This document shows, in pieces, positions 16,544-24,850 of a stretch of 64,000 nt of DNA (its first letter is position 1; each line of letters opens with the position of its first letter). Location: positions 1 to 64,000 of the forward strand of contig CAKSNE010000003.1 of NCBI GenBank assembly GCA_934476085.1, given 5' to 3'. The translations under genes were made by a program, and so were the position numbers. The notes under the pieces are model-generated. The model did not search any database. It was not told where the DNA came from and was given only the letters and a program-made list of their open reading frames with translations. Source of the stretch: an uncultured Eubacteriales bacterium. GTDB lineage: Bacteria; Bacillota; Clostridia; Oscillospirales; Acutalibacteraceae.

Positions 16544-17338
16544 TTATTGTTTTTCAATCCATTCGTGGTCAGGATCACTGCTTCGGTTAAAGCCTTGATA
16601 GTCACCTGCCATAAGCCATAAAAAGTAAGTTTTATATCCCGGAGCCGCTACTGTTGTGTGGTAGCCGTAAGGAAATTCAACCAATTCGTCATTTTTAACT
16701 CTGTAAGCTTCATCAATTTCGCCGTCAGCGGTATATAAACATTGTACCGCAAAACCTTGTTTTGGATCAAATAAGAAATAATAAATTTCTTCGGCAATAC
16801 ATTCTTTCGGCATATTATCTTCATCGTGTTTATGCGGAGGGAAACCGGCCCAATTGCCTTTTGTAACATAAGATTCGCCTATTGTAAGAACTTTTGCGTT
16901 TGAATTATTGTCAACAATAAAGCTGGTTTCTCTTTCATAAGGCTGAACGCCTAAAAGCTTTAGCGTAACATGGTCTTCTCTTAAAATTTGCGGTTTTGTT
17001 TTTTCTTTTATAGGTGTAGCACAAACCGCAATTTTTATTTTATCAAGTGCAGTGATTTTTAATTCTTGTTCAATCGGCATATAAAAACACTCTGCTTTTC
17101 GATTTTCAAAAACGGTGTTTCTGTTACCGATATTTTCGTGATTTTCGCCGTCAAATTCTACATTGCAATGACCTTCAAGCATTATAAATGCTGTTTCTTT
17201 ATCCTTAGTATAAAAATCTAAGGTTTCATCTTTATCAAGCTCAATAATTCCAAATTCAAGTTTTTTCAAACTACATTCACCGATTTTGCAAATAGGTGTG
17301 TAGCCTTTTTTTGATTTATAGGCCTTTTTATAATTCAT
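16544..17338 (-). CDS. IolB-like 5-deoxy-glucuronate isomerase family protein
   Basis: A 264-residue double-cupin protein of the KduI/IolB superfamily. The metal site is visible in FPPHKHDEDNMPKECIAEEI (two His and a Glu) with a further His in PYGYHTTVAAPGYKTYFLWL. IolB isomerises 5-deoxy-D-glucuronate to 2-deoxy-5-keto-D-gluconate during myo-inositol breakdown; homologues act on other hexuronates or aldoses. Its stop-proximal neighbours are PfkB-like and class II aldolase genes, as in iol operons (IolC and IolJ), but iolG, iolE and iolD are missing. So it may act on a related deoxy or uronic sugar. It overlaps the PfkB gene by 11 bases. Confidence 0.75.
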   Translation of the reverse strand: MNYKKAYKSKKGYTPICKIGECSLKKLEFGIIELDKDETLDFYTKDKETAFIMLEGHCNVEFDGENHENIGNRNTVFENRKAECFYMPIEQELKITALDKIKIAVCATPIKEKTKPQILREDHVTLKLLGVQPYERETSFIVDNNSNAKVLTIGESYVTKGNWAGFPPHKHDEDNMPKECIAEEIYYFLFDPKQGFAVQCLYTADGEIDEAYRVKNDELVEFPYGYHTTVAAPGYKTYFLWLMAGDYQGFNRSSDPDHEWIEKQ

Positions 17339-18239
17339 AACCGTTCTCCTTTAAATATTTTTTTACTGTTTCAAAATCAGGAACACTTTCTCTTGCACCG
17401 AATCCCATACATTTTATTGCAGAAACGGCACTGCTGAAATGACAACATTTTAAATAGTCAAATCCTTTTACAATTCCTGCGGCAAAAGCTCCGTGAAAAA
17501 CATCGCCGGATCCGTTTGAATCAACAACATCAGCCGGATAAACAGGGTATTTGTAAAGATTATTTCCGTCAAATAAAACTCCGCCCTTTTTACCCATTGT
17601 TATAACAACAACTTTTGGGTTAAACTGATTAAAAAGTTTTTTTGCTGCGTCATCGGTGGTTTTGCATTTTGTAAATTCTAATGCAAATTCTTCAGATGGA
17701 ATCATAATATCTGTTAGTTTTAAAAGCTCTTCGACTCCGTTATAAACTCCGCCGCAATCATATAAAACGGTTGTTGCATTTTCTTTTGCGATTTTTGCAG
17801 CTTTTACAGCGGAGTTTAACTCGTTTCCGTCAACCATCAAAAGTTTAGCTTTTTTGATTGCCTCTTTTTGATGTTCATTTAGCTCAAGTCCTGGCAAATC
17901 ACCCTTGTCAAAAACGCAGGTTCTTGTTGCTGTGTCATCACAAAGCCAAAGTGACGAAGTAAAAGAACGAAAGCCGCTTTTAACTTCTAAATGCGTAGTA
18001 TCAACGCCGAATTTTTCAAAATCGTTTTTTAAAAAAATACCGTTTGAGTCATCTGATAAAACGCCGATAAAAGCTGAATTTACCCCAAGCTTTTTTGCGG
18101 CAACTAATCCTGTTGCAACAGGTCCGCCACCTGAAATTTTTGAAGTTATAGCCTTGATTTTTGTATCTTCTTTTGGGAATGAAGGAATACGATAAAGCGT
18201 ATCCGCAACACAAGCCCCTATTCCTACTATTTCAGCCAT
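17328..18239 (-). CDS. PfkB family sugar kinase
   Basis: A 303-residue ribokinase-fold kinase. Signature 1 is present near residues 35-60 (SGGGPVATGLVAAKKLG) and signature 2 with the catalytic Asp in DSNGSGDVFHGAFAAGIVKG near residue 245. The family phosphorylates the terminal hydroxyl of sugars or sugar phosphates, for example IolC, tagatose-6-phosphate kinase or KDG kinase. Directly upstream in the operon is a class II bisphosphate aldolase, so the likely product is a 1,6- or 2-deoxy-type sugar phosphate cleaved by that aldolase. It ends inside the start of the IolB-like gene, showing translational coupling. Confidence 0.87.
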   Translation of the reverse strand: MAEIVGIGACVADTLYRIPSFPKEDTKIKAITSKISGGGPVATGLVAAKKLGVNSAFIGVLSDDSNGIFLKNDFEKFGVDTTHLEVKSGFRSFTSSLWLCDDTATRTCVFDKGDLPGLELNEHQKEAIKKAKLLMVDGNELNSAVKAAKIAKENATTVLYDCGGVYNGVEELLKLTDIMIPSEEFALEFTKCKTTDDAAKKLFNQFNPKVVVITMGKKGGVLFDGNNLYKYPVYPADVVDSNGSGDVFHGAFAAGIVKGFDYLKCCHFSSAVSAIKCMGFGARESVPDFETVKKYLKENGYEL

Positions 18240-18241
18240 TT

Positions 18242-19081
18242 TTAAGCCTTTCCGTCAGCACCGCAAAGTCTTATTTTGCTGACAGCTAAATCCTTAACAG
18301 CTTCAATTGACGGTTTCATAAACAAATCAACCGCAATACTTCTGTTTTTATTGTTTAACTCTGATAATGCTCCGTTTGCAAATGCACAACAAACATCGGT
18401 GCCGATATTCATTTTGCAAATACCGGCTTTGATTGCCGCTTTTACTTGCTCATCAGGAATACCTGATCCGCCATGTAAAACAAGCGGAGTGTTATTAGTT
18501 GCTTTTGAAATTTCTTTAACTCGTTCAATGTCGAGTTTCGGTTCTTTTTTATAGTGACCATGTGCATTTCCAATCAAAACCGCAAGACAGGTAACGCCTG
18601 TTTTTTCTACAAATTCCGCTGCTTGCTTAGGATCTGTAAATTCTTCCATACTGTCATCATTTACACTTCCGATATGGCCTAATTCGCCTTCAACGCCAAC
18701 GCCGACATTTTTGCAAATATCAACAACGGATTTTGTAAGGTTAATATTATCTTCAAAAGAATGAGTTGATCCGTCAATCATAATACCGCTTGCACCAAAA
18801 CGAAGCATTTTTATAACTTCGCTTTCTGACGGTCCGTGATCAAGATGAAAACAAACAGGAACGCTTGCACGTTTTGCAGCGGCTAAAACAACAGGAGCAA
18901 TGTAATAACCAACTTGTTCATTTACAAGTCTGGGATAAACCTGCATAATAACAGGGGCTTTTTCTTGCTCGGCGGCATTAATAACACCGATAATTGTTTC
19001 AACATTATAAACATTAAATGCAGGAATACAAAATCCGCCTGCTTTAGCCGAACCGATAATTTCTTGTAAAGTTACTAACAT
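18242..19081 (-). CDS. Class II ketose-bisphosphate aldolase (IolJ/GatY/FbaA-like)
   Basis: A 279-residue metal-dependent aldolase. Residues visible include the zinc ligands and catalytic region in VCFHLDHGPSESEV, GVEGELGHIGSV, IGNAHGHYKKEPKLD and LVLHGGSGIPDEQ, and the phosphate-binding block KMNIGTDVCCAF. Class II aldolases split fructose-, tagatose- or 2-deoxy-5-keto-gluconate phosphates into DHAP and an aldehyde. Since it sits between an Fe-S oxidoreductase and a PfkB kinase, it is the C-C cleaving step of this pathway. It is not the usual housekeeping context for fba. The start ATG at 19081 follows AAAGAGG. Confidence 0.88.
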   Translation of the reverse strand: MLVTLQEIIGSAKAGGFCIPAFNVYNVETIIGVINAAEQEKAPVIMQVYPRLVNEQVGYYIAPVVLAAAKRASVPVCFHLDHGPSESEVIKMLRFGASGIMIDGSTHSFEDNINLTKSVVDICKNVGVGVEGELGHIGSVNDDSMEEFTDPKQAAEFVEKTGVTCLAVLIGNAHGHYKKEPKLDIERVKEISKATNNTPLVLHGGSGIPDEQVKAAIKAGICKMNIGTDVCCAFANGALSELNNKNRSIAVDLFMKPSIEAVKDLAVSKIRLCGADGKA

Positions 19082-19094
19082 AAAATAAACCTCT

Positions 19095-20180
19095 TTAATC
19101 TAAAATCAAATCTTCGATTGAAATTATTTCGACATCGTTTTGGTCAGCATTTTTAAGTGAAATATATTCGCCTATACAAGCAGTTACCATAATATCCGCC
19201 TTAATGCTTTTTGCATTAAAAATTCGGCGTAAAGCTACTCTTTTAATGATATCAGGCATATACTGAGCCATTAAAATATTACCGCCCCAAACTGTTTCGC
19301 CTTTGTTTAATAACATTTCATCAAGGTTTGCATATTTAGAAATAATTTTGCGAGCGTCTTTTGTTTCTTCCAAATCACGTGACAGCTGATAAGGATCTTG
19401 AAAAACAACTTTTTTGCCTTCAAATTTTTTGTTTGTATCTGCTTTATCAATGATTGATGCAATAAAACTTGTAAATGTAACAGCTTTTGCTTTAACATCA
19501 ACTTTATATTCGTTGTAAAGCTGTTTTATTGTTTTTGCGTCATTTGGATCATATATAACTACCTTTTTAAAATCGTTTAATTGTTTAGAACATTCTAACA
19601 TTTGTTGCTTTGTTTCGTCAGCGGCACTGATTAAAAAGTCAAGCTGAGATCCGTTTGGTTTTTCATCTTCCAAAACCGTGAATTCTACGCCGAGCTTTTC
19701 TAAGGCTTTAATTGCTTTTATAGCCTGCTTGCAAGCCATATATCTTGCATCAACGCCTAAATATAAAAGCGTATCGGTTTTTTTAGAATGATCGGCAATA
19801 GCCTTTTTTAAGTCTTCACAAAGCTCTTTTTTACCGTAAGCATTGCCGAGCTCAAGACAATTATCAACTAATTTGTTTATGTAGTCCGGCAATTTATCTT
19901 CTAAAGCTGCTTGTAATCTTGCTTCTTTTGTAAACATAACAGGGTCCCAACCCGTTGTGCAATCGTGTACACAAGCACCGCAGGTAGAACATTCATAAAT
20001 GTTATCTATTATTTCTTCAAGTTCCATAGCGCCTCTGTTTACAAGCGAAATTCCAAGTGCTCTGGCTCTTGCAGTATTTCTTTCCTGACCGGAAGCGTTA
20101 CCTATCGGACAAATATGGTGACACATCCAACAAAAACGGCAGGAATCAACATGCTCTTTACATTTTTCAGACATAATCAT
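19095..20180 (-). CDS. Fe-S binding oxidoreductase subunit (GlpC/GlcF-like)
   Basis: A 361-residue protein with two N-terminal [4Fe-4S] motifs: CRFCWMCHHICP and CSTCGACVHDC, spaced about 55 residues apart as in GlcF, GlpC and heterodisulfide-reductase-like subunits. The remaining C-terminal two thirds would correspond to CCG domains, but only isolated cysteines remain (for example in ACIGEYISL), so these domains look degenerate. The partner is the GlcD-like flavoprotein encoded just upstream; together they would move electrons to the fused ETF encoded at the end of the operon. An ATG two codons in is an alternative start; GGGAGG supports the first. Confidence 0.8.
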   Translation of the reverse strand: MIMSEKCKEHVDSCRFCWMCHHICPIGNASGQERNTARARALGISLVNRGAMELEEIIDNIYECSTCGACVHDCTTGWDPVMFTKEARLQAALEDKLPDYINKLVDNCLELGNAYGKKELCEDLKKAIADHSKKTDTLLYLGVDARYMACKQAIKAIKALEKLGVEFTVLEDEKPNGSQLDFLISAADETKQQMLECSKQLNDFKKVVIYDPNDAKTIKQLYNEYKVDVKAKAVTFTSFIASIIDKADTNKKFEGKKVVFQDPYQLSRDLEETKDARKIISKYANLDEMLLNKGETVWGGNILMAQYMPDIIKRVALRRIFNAKSIKADIMVTACIGEYISLKNADQNDVEIISIEDLILD

Positions 20181-20200
20181 AATTGTTTTCCTCCCTTAAA

Positions 20201-21637
20201 TTAAAGACCGAGTTTAAACGGATTCATAATTCCGTTAGGGTCTAGAGTTTTCTTTAATCCTTCAAAAACTTGCATTGCAGGACCGTATTGTTCTTTCATA
20301 AGTCTGCCGAGTTTTATACCTACACCGTGGTGGTCGTTTACAACACCGCCGTGTTTTAAAGCGGCACGAACTCCGCAGGTCCAAACTGCTTGATGAAGTC
20401 TTAATGCTTCAACCGGATCTTTTGGAACATCTTTTCCGTCAATAATAAATCTATCGTAAACCATTGCGCCCCATTCATACCAATGAGAGAAGTGTGCAAT
20501 GAATTTTGCTTGCGGGAAGTTGGTTTCAATTGCTTCTTTCATTGCCCAATAAATTTCTTCAATTTTATCATAAGGAGCAATTGTATCCATTGTACCAAAC
20601 ATTTGAGGAATATCCATCATATAACCCGGGTAGAAGAATGTAATTTTTTCTTTCCACCATTTTTCACCGTATTCAGAGCCTAAATCTTCGGCACCGTACT
20701 TTTTAAATGTGTCTAAAAGTAGCTTTTCTTCAACTTCAACTAATTCTTTGCAACCTTCGATTGCAACATTCATAAATGCGCCTTTTCTTTCAACGCCGAC
20801 AATCTTTTTAATCAGCGAAGCGGTTTCTGCTTCGTCATAAAGACGCATAACAGATGGTTTGAATTTTTGCAAAAGCTCTCTTGAAGCTTTAAAAGCACCT
20901 GACATATCTTGAAATAAGAAGCCTCTGAACCTTCTTTCTTCCGGTTGGTCAAAAATTCTTATTTGAGCCTTTGTGATAATACCTAAAGTACCTTCTGATC
21001 CGATGAAAATTTGGTTTAAGTCAGGTCCGGCTGCATGTTTTGGAGCAGGGCTGGTTGTAATGATATCGCCATTTGGCAAAACAACTTCCATTTGAAGCAC
21101 CATATCGTCGATTTTGCCGTATTTTGTAGAACAAACACCGATGCCTCTGTGTGCCAAAAATCCGCCTACCGTTGAACAGGTTAAAGATGAAGGATAATGC
21201 ATTGTAGCTTTGCCGACTTCATTAGCCGCCCATTCGATATGTTTGTAAATAGCGCCTGTTCCGCATTCAATGTACATACCGTCGGTATTAACTTCATAAA
21301 TTTTATTCATTCTTTTGGTATCTAACAGAATACCGCCGCAAACCGGTAGCGCACCGCCTTGTGTACCGCCGCCTGCACCCCAAGTTGTTACAGGAAGCTT
21401 ATAATAGTTTGCAATTTTAACAACTTTTGAAACTTCTTCGGCATTTTCAGGACATACAATAAAATCTGCTTCAGGCATATGACAGCCCCTGTCAGCCCAC
21501 ATTCTTGAAAGCCAATAATAATCAACGCTGTGAGTTGTTTTGTCGATTTGTCTGGTTGAACAATTTGCAACACCAACCGCATCTTCAAGCTCTGTTAAAA
21601 TCATTGAAAACAGAAATTTGTTCATTTGGTAATTCAT
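20201..21637 (-). CDS. FAD-binding oxidoreductase, GlcD/AGPS-like (VAO family)
   Basis: A 478-residue flavoprotein. The FAD-binding PCMH domain shows TWGAGGGTQGGALPVCGGI and CSTVGGFLAHRGIGVCSTKYG; the substrate domain ends with the family's C-terminal VNDHHGVGIKLGRL and LDPNGIMNPFKLG. The segment PSVMRLYDEAET is typical of the alkyldihydroxyacetonephosphate synthase-like branch. Known members oxidise glycolate, D-lactate, 2-hydroxyglutarate, alditols or sugar lactones. With the neighbouring Fe-S and ETF proteins it resembles lactate dehydrogenase/ETF or glycolate oxidase complexes, but here inside a sugar operon. The true substrate is unknown. Confidence 0.85.
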   Translation of the reverse strand: MNYQMNKFLFSMILTELEDAVGVANCSTRQIDKTTHSVDYYWLSRMWADRGCHMPEADFIVCPENAEEVSKVVKIANYYKLPVTTWGAGGGTQGGALPVCGGILLDTKRMNKIYEVNTDGMYIECGTGAIYKHIEWAANEVGKATMHYPSSLTCSTVGGFLAHRGIGVCSTKYGKIDDMVLQMEVVLPNGDIITTSPAPKHAAGPDLNQIFIGSEGTLGIITKAQIRIFDQPEERRFRGFLFQDMSGAFKASRELLQKFKPSVMRLYDEAETASLIKKIVGVERKGAFMNVAIEGCKELVEVEEKLLLDTFKKYGAEDLGSEYGEKWWKEKITFFYPGYMMDIPQMFGTMDTIAPYDKIEEIYWAMKEAIETNFPQAKFIAHFSHWYEWGAMVYDRFIIDGKDVPKDPVEALRLHQAVWTCGVRAALKHGGVVNDHHGVGIKLGRLMKEQYGPAMQVFEGLKKTLDPNGIMNPFKLGL

Positions 21638-21650
21638 AAATTTTCTCCTT

Positions 21651-23063
21651 TTAATCTAATGAAGTATCTACTTTTAAATTAGTAAAATACTTTGTAAATT
21701 CTTTTATTTCTTTTGTAAAATCGCCGTTCATTTCAACAAAATGGTGAATATAAGGACCGTCTATCAATCTGTCTTCAACCTTTTGAAGATCTTTAAACTC
21801 ACCCCAAATATAAGTTCCGTGAGTTTGCGGTCCGGCTGTCGTTTTACAAACAAGCGGTAAAATCATATAATTCCCGCTCTCTTGGTCTATTCTTGCAACA
21901 GTATAAGTGCCGTCTTTTGCCCTAAACCAAGAGCGTTGGTTAACAAGTCGAGCTGTGCTGTCAACACCGCTTTCAGCTTTTTGAGATAACGGAAACGGTC
22001 CGCAATGCCAAAGAAGTTCGGCATTTTTGTTTTCAGGGTGTCTTACGGTAAATTCACCGAAAAGCGGTTTTCCAATACCTAAAGTAGCTGATTTTAATAA
22101 AACCATTGTCATAGCACAGTGAATGTCGCTTTCACAGGAAACCAAATAACCCATATCGTTTAAAATTCCGTAAACGGTACATGGAGCAAGCCCGTCAAAA
22201 AGTATCGGAGTTGCTGTCCAACATTCAGCTGAAATAACATCAAGATTAAATTCTTCAAAAAGATTTTTATACATAACAACCATTGTTGCCATACCATTTA
22301 AATATTGCGGAGTTAATTCATCTAATTTGTAATTTTGTTTTATGTATTCTTCAATCTTTTTTATTTCATCAGGATAATTTTCAGCGGTAGTTTTCATTCG
22401 ATCGTTGATTATAGCAAAATTAAGTGCAATAATTTTAACACCAAACTTCTCCATCAACTCGCCTTCATTCCAAATAACCGAATAAAAAGGAGTTGGTCTT
22501 GAACCTACTTGACCGATTCTCATATCTTTGAAATTTTTAACCATACAAGCAACTCTTATAAAACTGTCAAAGCCTTCTTTAAATTCATCGCTTTCAACCT
22601 TGCAACACGGAAGATGCGAAAAAGGTATATGATATCGTTGCATTTGTCTTGAAATTCCAAAAAGCCCGCATTGTGAATCGGTTGGTCTCATTCCGTCAAC
22701 ATAGTATTCATCATCAAGCGGAGCCCAAAGCAAAACAGGTTTTCCTATTGCTTTTGCAATATCAGCGGTAGCTTCTTCGTTACCAAAGTTACAGTTAATT
22801 ATCATAACTGCGTCAACGTTTTCATCTTTAAATCGCTTTATAACTTGTGAAGCAGATTCATCATCAAAAACGAGATCGTTATGTCCTATGCCCTTGTTAT
22901 CAACAAAGGATACATTTTCACCGGAAAAGTTTTCTTCTATATAAGATAAAAACTTTTTTCCACGCTGTTCGGCTGAGTACCAAGTCAAAAAAGTACCTTT
23001 TGGACGATCGGTGGTATTTCTTCTCATTGCTACAAGACCGATTTTGATTTTGTAGTTAAGCAT
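21651..23063 (-). CDS. L-fucose/L-arabinose isomerase family protein
   Basis: A 470-residue protein of the FucI/AraA superfamily. The N-terminal Rossmann-like part has DAVMIINCNFGNEEATADIAKA and the metal-site half has VISAECWTATPIL and SCESDIHCAMTMVLL, with the conserved late histidine in GPYIHHFVEM. Such enzymes interconvert aldoses and ketoses; many genomic members are distant and unassigned. It is the first gene of the operon, directly behind a promoter divergent from the RpiR gene. GGGAGG is followed first by a four-codon reading frame and then, 11 bases on, by the ATG at 23063, which begins the conserved frame. Confidence 0.8.
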   Translation of the reverse strand: MLNYKIKIGLVAMRRNTTDRPKGTFLTWYSAEQRGKKFLSYIEENFSGENVSFVDNKGIGHNDLVFDDESASQVIKRFKDENVDAVMIINCNFGNEEATADIAKAIGKPVLLWAPLDDEYYVDGMRPTDSQCGLFGISRQMQRYHIPFSHLPCCKVESDEFKEGFDSFIRVACMVKNFKDMRIGQVGSRPTPFYSVIWNEGELMEKFGVKIIALNFAIINDRMKTTAENYPDEIKKIEEYIKQNYKLDELTPQYLNGMATMVVMYKNLFEEFNLDVISAECWTATPILFDGLAPCTVYGILNDMGYLVSCESDIHCAMTMVLLKSATLGIGKPLFGEFTVRHPENKNAELLWHCGPFPLSQKAESGVDSTARLVNQRSWFRAKDGTYTVARIDQESGNYMILPLVCKTTAGPQTHGTYIWGEFKDLQKVEDRLIDGPYIHHFVEMNGDFTKEIKEFTKYFTNLKVDTSLD

Positions 23064-23107
23064 TTTTCATTAAGCCTCCCGTTATTTAATTAAAATAACT
23101 TATTTTT

Positions 23108-23136
23108 AGAATATCATAATTTTTTAATTGTAGCAA
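23108..23136 (-). promoter_or_regulatory. Promoter of the catabolic operon
   Basis: On the minus strand TTGCTA (23136-23131) and TATTCT (23113-23108) are 17 bp apart, about 45 bp before the isomerase start. It lies back to back with the RpiR promoter, so one operator could control both. Confidence 0.65.
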
Positions 23137-23164
23137 CAAAAAAGTGAAAAATAATTTTGTTTTT

Positions 23165-23193
23165 TTGACATTTTTAATTAATTGTGTTATAAT
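23165..23193 (+). promoter_or_regulatory. Promoter of the RpiR regulator gene
   Basis: TTGACA (23165-23170) and TATAAT (23188-23193), both consensus, 17 bp apart. This promoter overlaps the 5' part of the longer open frame and therefore supports the start at 23225. Confidence 0.85.
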
Positions 23194-23224
23194 AACGGAA
23201 ATTTGTTTCAAAGGTGAAGTGAAA

Positions 23225-24067
23225 ATGGAATCATTGACACATAAAATTAGGTTTTTGTATTCTCAGATGGGCTCGGCTGAAAAGCGAATAGCCGATTACC
23301 TTTTAAATGATCCGACAGATGTAATTAATATTTCAATCAGCGAGTTGTCTGAGCGATGTAATTGTGGCAAAGCCACTGCCGTAAGATTTTCAAGAAGACT
23401 CGGTTGCGACGGATTTCAGGCTTTAAAAATAGCACTTGCTTCAGAATTTAGCGTTGCTTCAACTTTAAACTCTGAAATTGAAAAAGGCGATAGCTGTCTT
23501 GATATTTTCAGAAAACGAATAAATGATATTTCAGTATCGCTTTGGGCTACTGAAACTGTTTTAAACAATAAAAATCTTGAAAGAGCTGCAAATTTAATAG
23601 CAAACAGCAAAAGAATTGTTATTTACGGGCTTGGAAATTCCGCAGCAATTGCACAAGACGCAGCACACAAATTTTTGCGGCTCGGTCTTTTTGCAACTGC
23701 CTGCAGCGATAATCATATGCAGGCGATAATGTCTTCTCATTTAGAAAAAGGTTGCGTTGCAATAGGGATTTCACATTCAGGTGTGTCAAAAGATATAGTT
23801 GATTCACTCCATTTAGCAAGACAAAAAGGTGCCGGTACGATTTGTGTTACAAATTATGAAATATCGCCGATTGTGAAAGAAGCAGATATTCCGCTTTTTA
23901 CAAAATCCGATGAAACAACCCACTCGCTTTTGGCAATGAGTTCGAGAATTGCTCAGCTTGCTATTTTTGATACAATTTATACTTATATAGTGCTTAATTC
24001 AAAAAATTCATCAATTAATGAAATTTATAATACTGAAAATTCATTAAAATCAAAAAAATTAAATTAG
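23225..24067 (+). CDS. RpiR/MurR family transcriptional regulator
   Basis: A 280-residue protein beginning MESLTHKIRFLYSQMGSAEK, with the start set by AAGGTGAAGTG and by the promoter just upstream. Residues 1-75 are the RpiR helix-turn-helix domain (ISELSERCNCGKATAVRFSR). Residues about 105-245 are a sugar isomerase (SIS) domain with RIVIYGLGNSAAIAQDAAHK and GISHSGVSKDIVDSLHLARQ, which binds phosphosugars. It is divergent from the catabolic operon and is the obvious candidate regulator, with a pathway sugar phosphate as effector. Whether it represses or activates cannot be told from sequence. Confidence 0.9.
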   Translation: MESLTHKIRFLYSQMGSAEKRIADYLLNDPTDVINISISELSERCNCGKATAVRFSRRLGCDGFQALKIALASEFSVASTLNSEIEKGDSCLDIFRKRINDISVSLWATETVLNNKNLERAANLIANSKRIVIYGLGNSAAIAQDAAHKFLRLGLFATACSDNHMQAIMSSHLEKGCVAIGISHSGVSKDIVDSLHLARQKGAGTICVTNYEISPIVKEADIPLFTKSDETTHSLLAMSSRIAQLAIFDTIYTYIVLNSKNSSINEIYNTENSLKSKKLN

Positions 24068-24070
24068 TAA

Positions 24071-24103
24071 AAAAGACTGATATTAAAAAATCAGTCTTTT
24101 TTT
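24071..24103 (+). terminator. Terminator of the RpiR gene
   Basis: Stem AAAAGACTGA / TCAGTCTTTT with a 10-nt loop and a run of T directly after the rpiR stop. Confidence 0.85.
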
Positions 24104-24161
24104 AATGCGACAAATAAGCTCGAATTTTGTCAGCTTTTATCTTATTTGGTAAAACGAGTTG

Positions 24162-24194
24162 CAGTTCACGGACAAAAAACAACAGTTCGCGGAC
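24162..24194 (+). promoter_or_regulatory. Tandem LytTR (AgrA) binding sites upstream of agrB
   Basis: CAGTTCACGGAC (24162-24173) and CAGTTCGCGGAC (24183-24194) are direct repeats differing at one base and 21 bp apart start to start, two helical turns. LytTR regulators such as AgrA bind pairs of 9-bp repeats with 12 bp between them, which is the same period. The second repeat ends about 5 bp before the -35 region of the agrB promoter, the activator position. Confidence 0.8.
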
Positions 24195-24198
24195 ACTT

Positions 24199-24227
24199 TG
24201 TGTTTTTAAAAAAATAAATGATATAAT
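24199..24227 (+). promoter_or_regulatory. agrBD promoter with weak -35
   Basis: TATAAT (24222-24227) is consensus, while the -35 region TGTGTT (24199-24204) is poor, as expected for a promoter that needs the activator bound at the repeats just upstream. Confidence 0.65.
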
Positions 24228-24256
24228 TAAAATATAAAACAAAAGGAATTAAAAAA

Positions 24257-24850
24257 ATGCTTAGTTTAATATCAAAAAGATTTACGGATTTCTTTTTAAA
24301 AAAACAAATTATTGATGAAGAAAAATATGAAATAATTGAATATGGTTTTATGATAACACTGTCATCGTTATTTTGTATTTTGTCGATTTTAATAATTTCT
24401 GTTATCTGCGGAATGATAGTTGAGGGCATAACTTTTTTAATAGTTTTTATGGCAATAAGAACTTCTTGCGGCGGATACCATTGCAGCACTTATTTAAAAT
24501 GTTGGCTTTTTACAAATTCGATATTTTTAGTTTATTTAGCGATAATTTATTTCACAAAAGATTTAAATGTTGATATTGTATCAATGGTTTTATTGGCTTT
24601 ATGTTCGCTGATTATAGTAGCTTTTGCTCCGCTTATTAATGAAAACAATCCTAAGGGTGAAAAAGAAATTGCCGAGAAAAAAATAAAAGCAAGAATTATT
24701 TTATCTTGTTACATAGTAATATTCGGAGTATTTTTTGTGTTTTTCAGAGAATTAAATATACATTATTTTATAAGTCTTTCGATAACTGCAGTTACGATTT
24801 TGATGTTAATCACAATCATAAAGGAGGGAAAACGATGTTTGAGAAGTTAG
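24257..24850 (+). CDS. agrB: AgrB autoinducer-processing membrane peptidase
   Basis: A 197-residue polytopic membrane protein of the AgrB family. The active-site motif RTSCGGYHCSTYLKC places the catalytic His75 and Cys82 seven residues apart, as in staphylococcal AgrB. About five hydrophobic segments follow. AgrB cuts AgrD at its charged C-terminal tail and forms the cyclic peptide. The ATG at 24257 follows AAAGGAATT. The end overlaps agrD by 16 bases. Confidence 0.93.
   Translation: MLSLISKRFTDFFLKKQIIDEEKYEIIEYGFMITLSSLFCILSILIISVICGMIVEGITFLIVFMAIRTSCGGYHCSTYLKCWLFTNSIFLVYLAIIYFTKDLNVDIVSMVLLALCSLIIVAFAPLINENNPKGEKEIAEKKIKARIILSCYIVIFGVFFVFFRELNIHYFISLSITAVTILMLITIIKEGKRCLRS

Noticed and set aside
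23045..23063. A four-codon frame (MKNA) between the Shine-Dalgarno and the isomerase start.
   Set aside because: Too short to call a leader peptide; its ATG overlaps the spacing region and it may have no effect.
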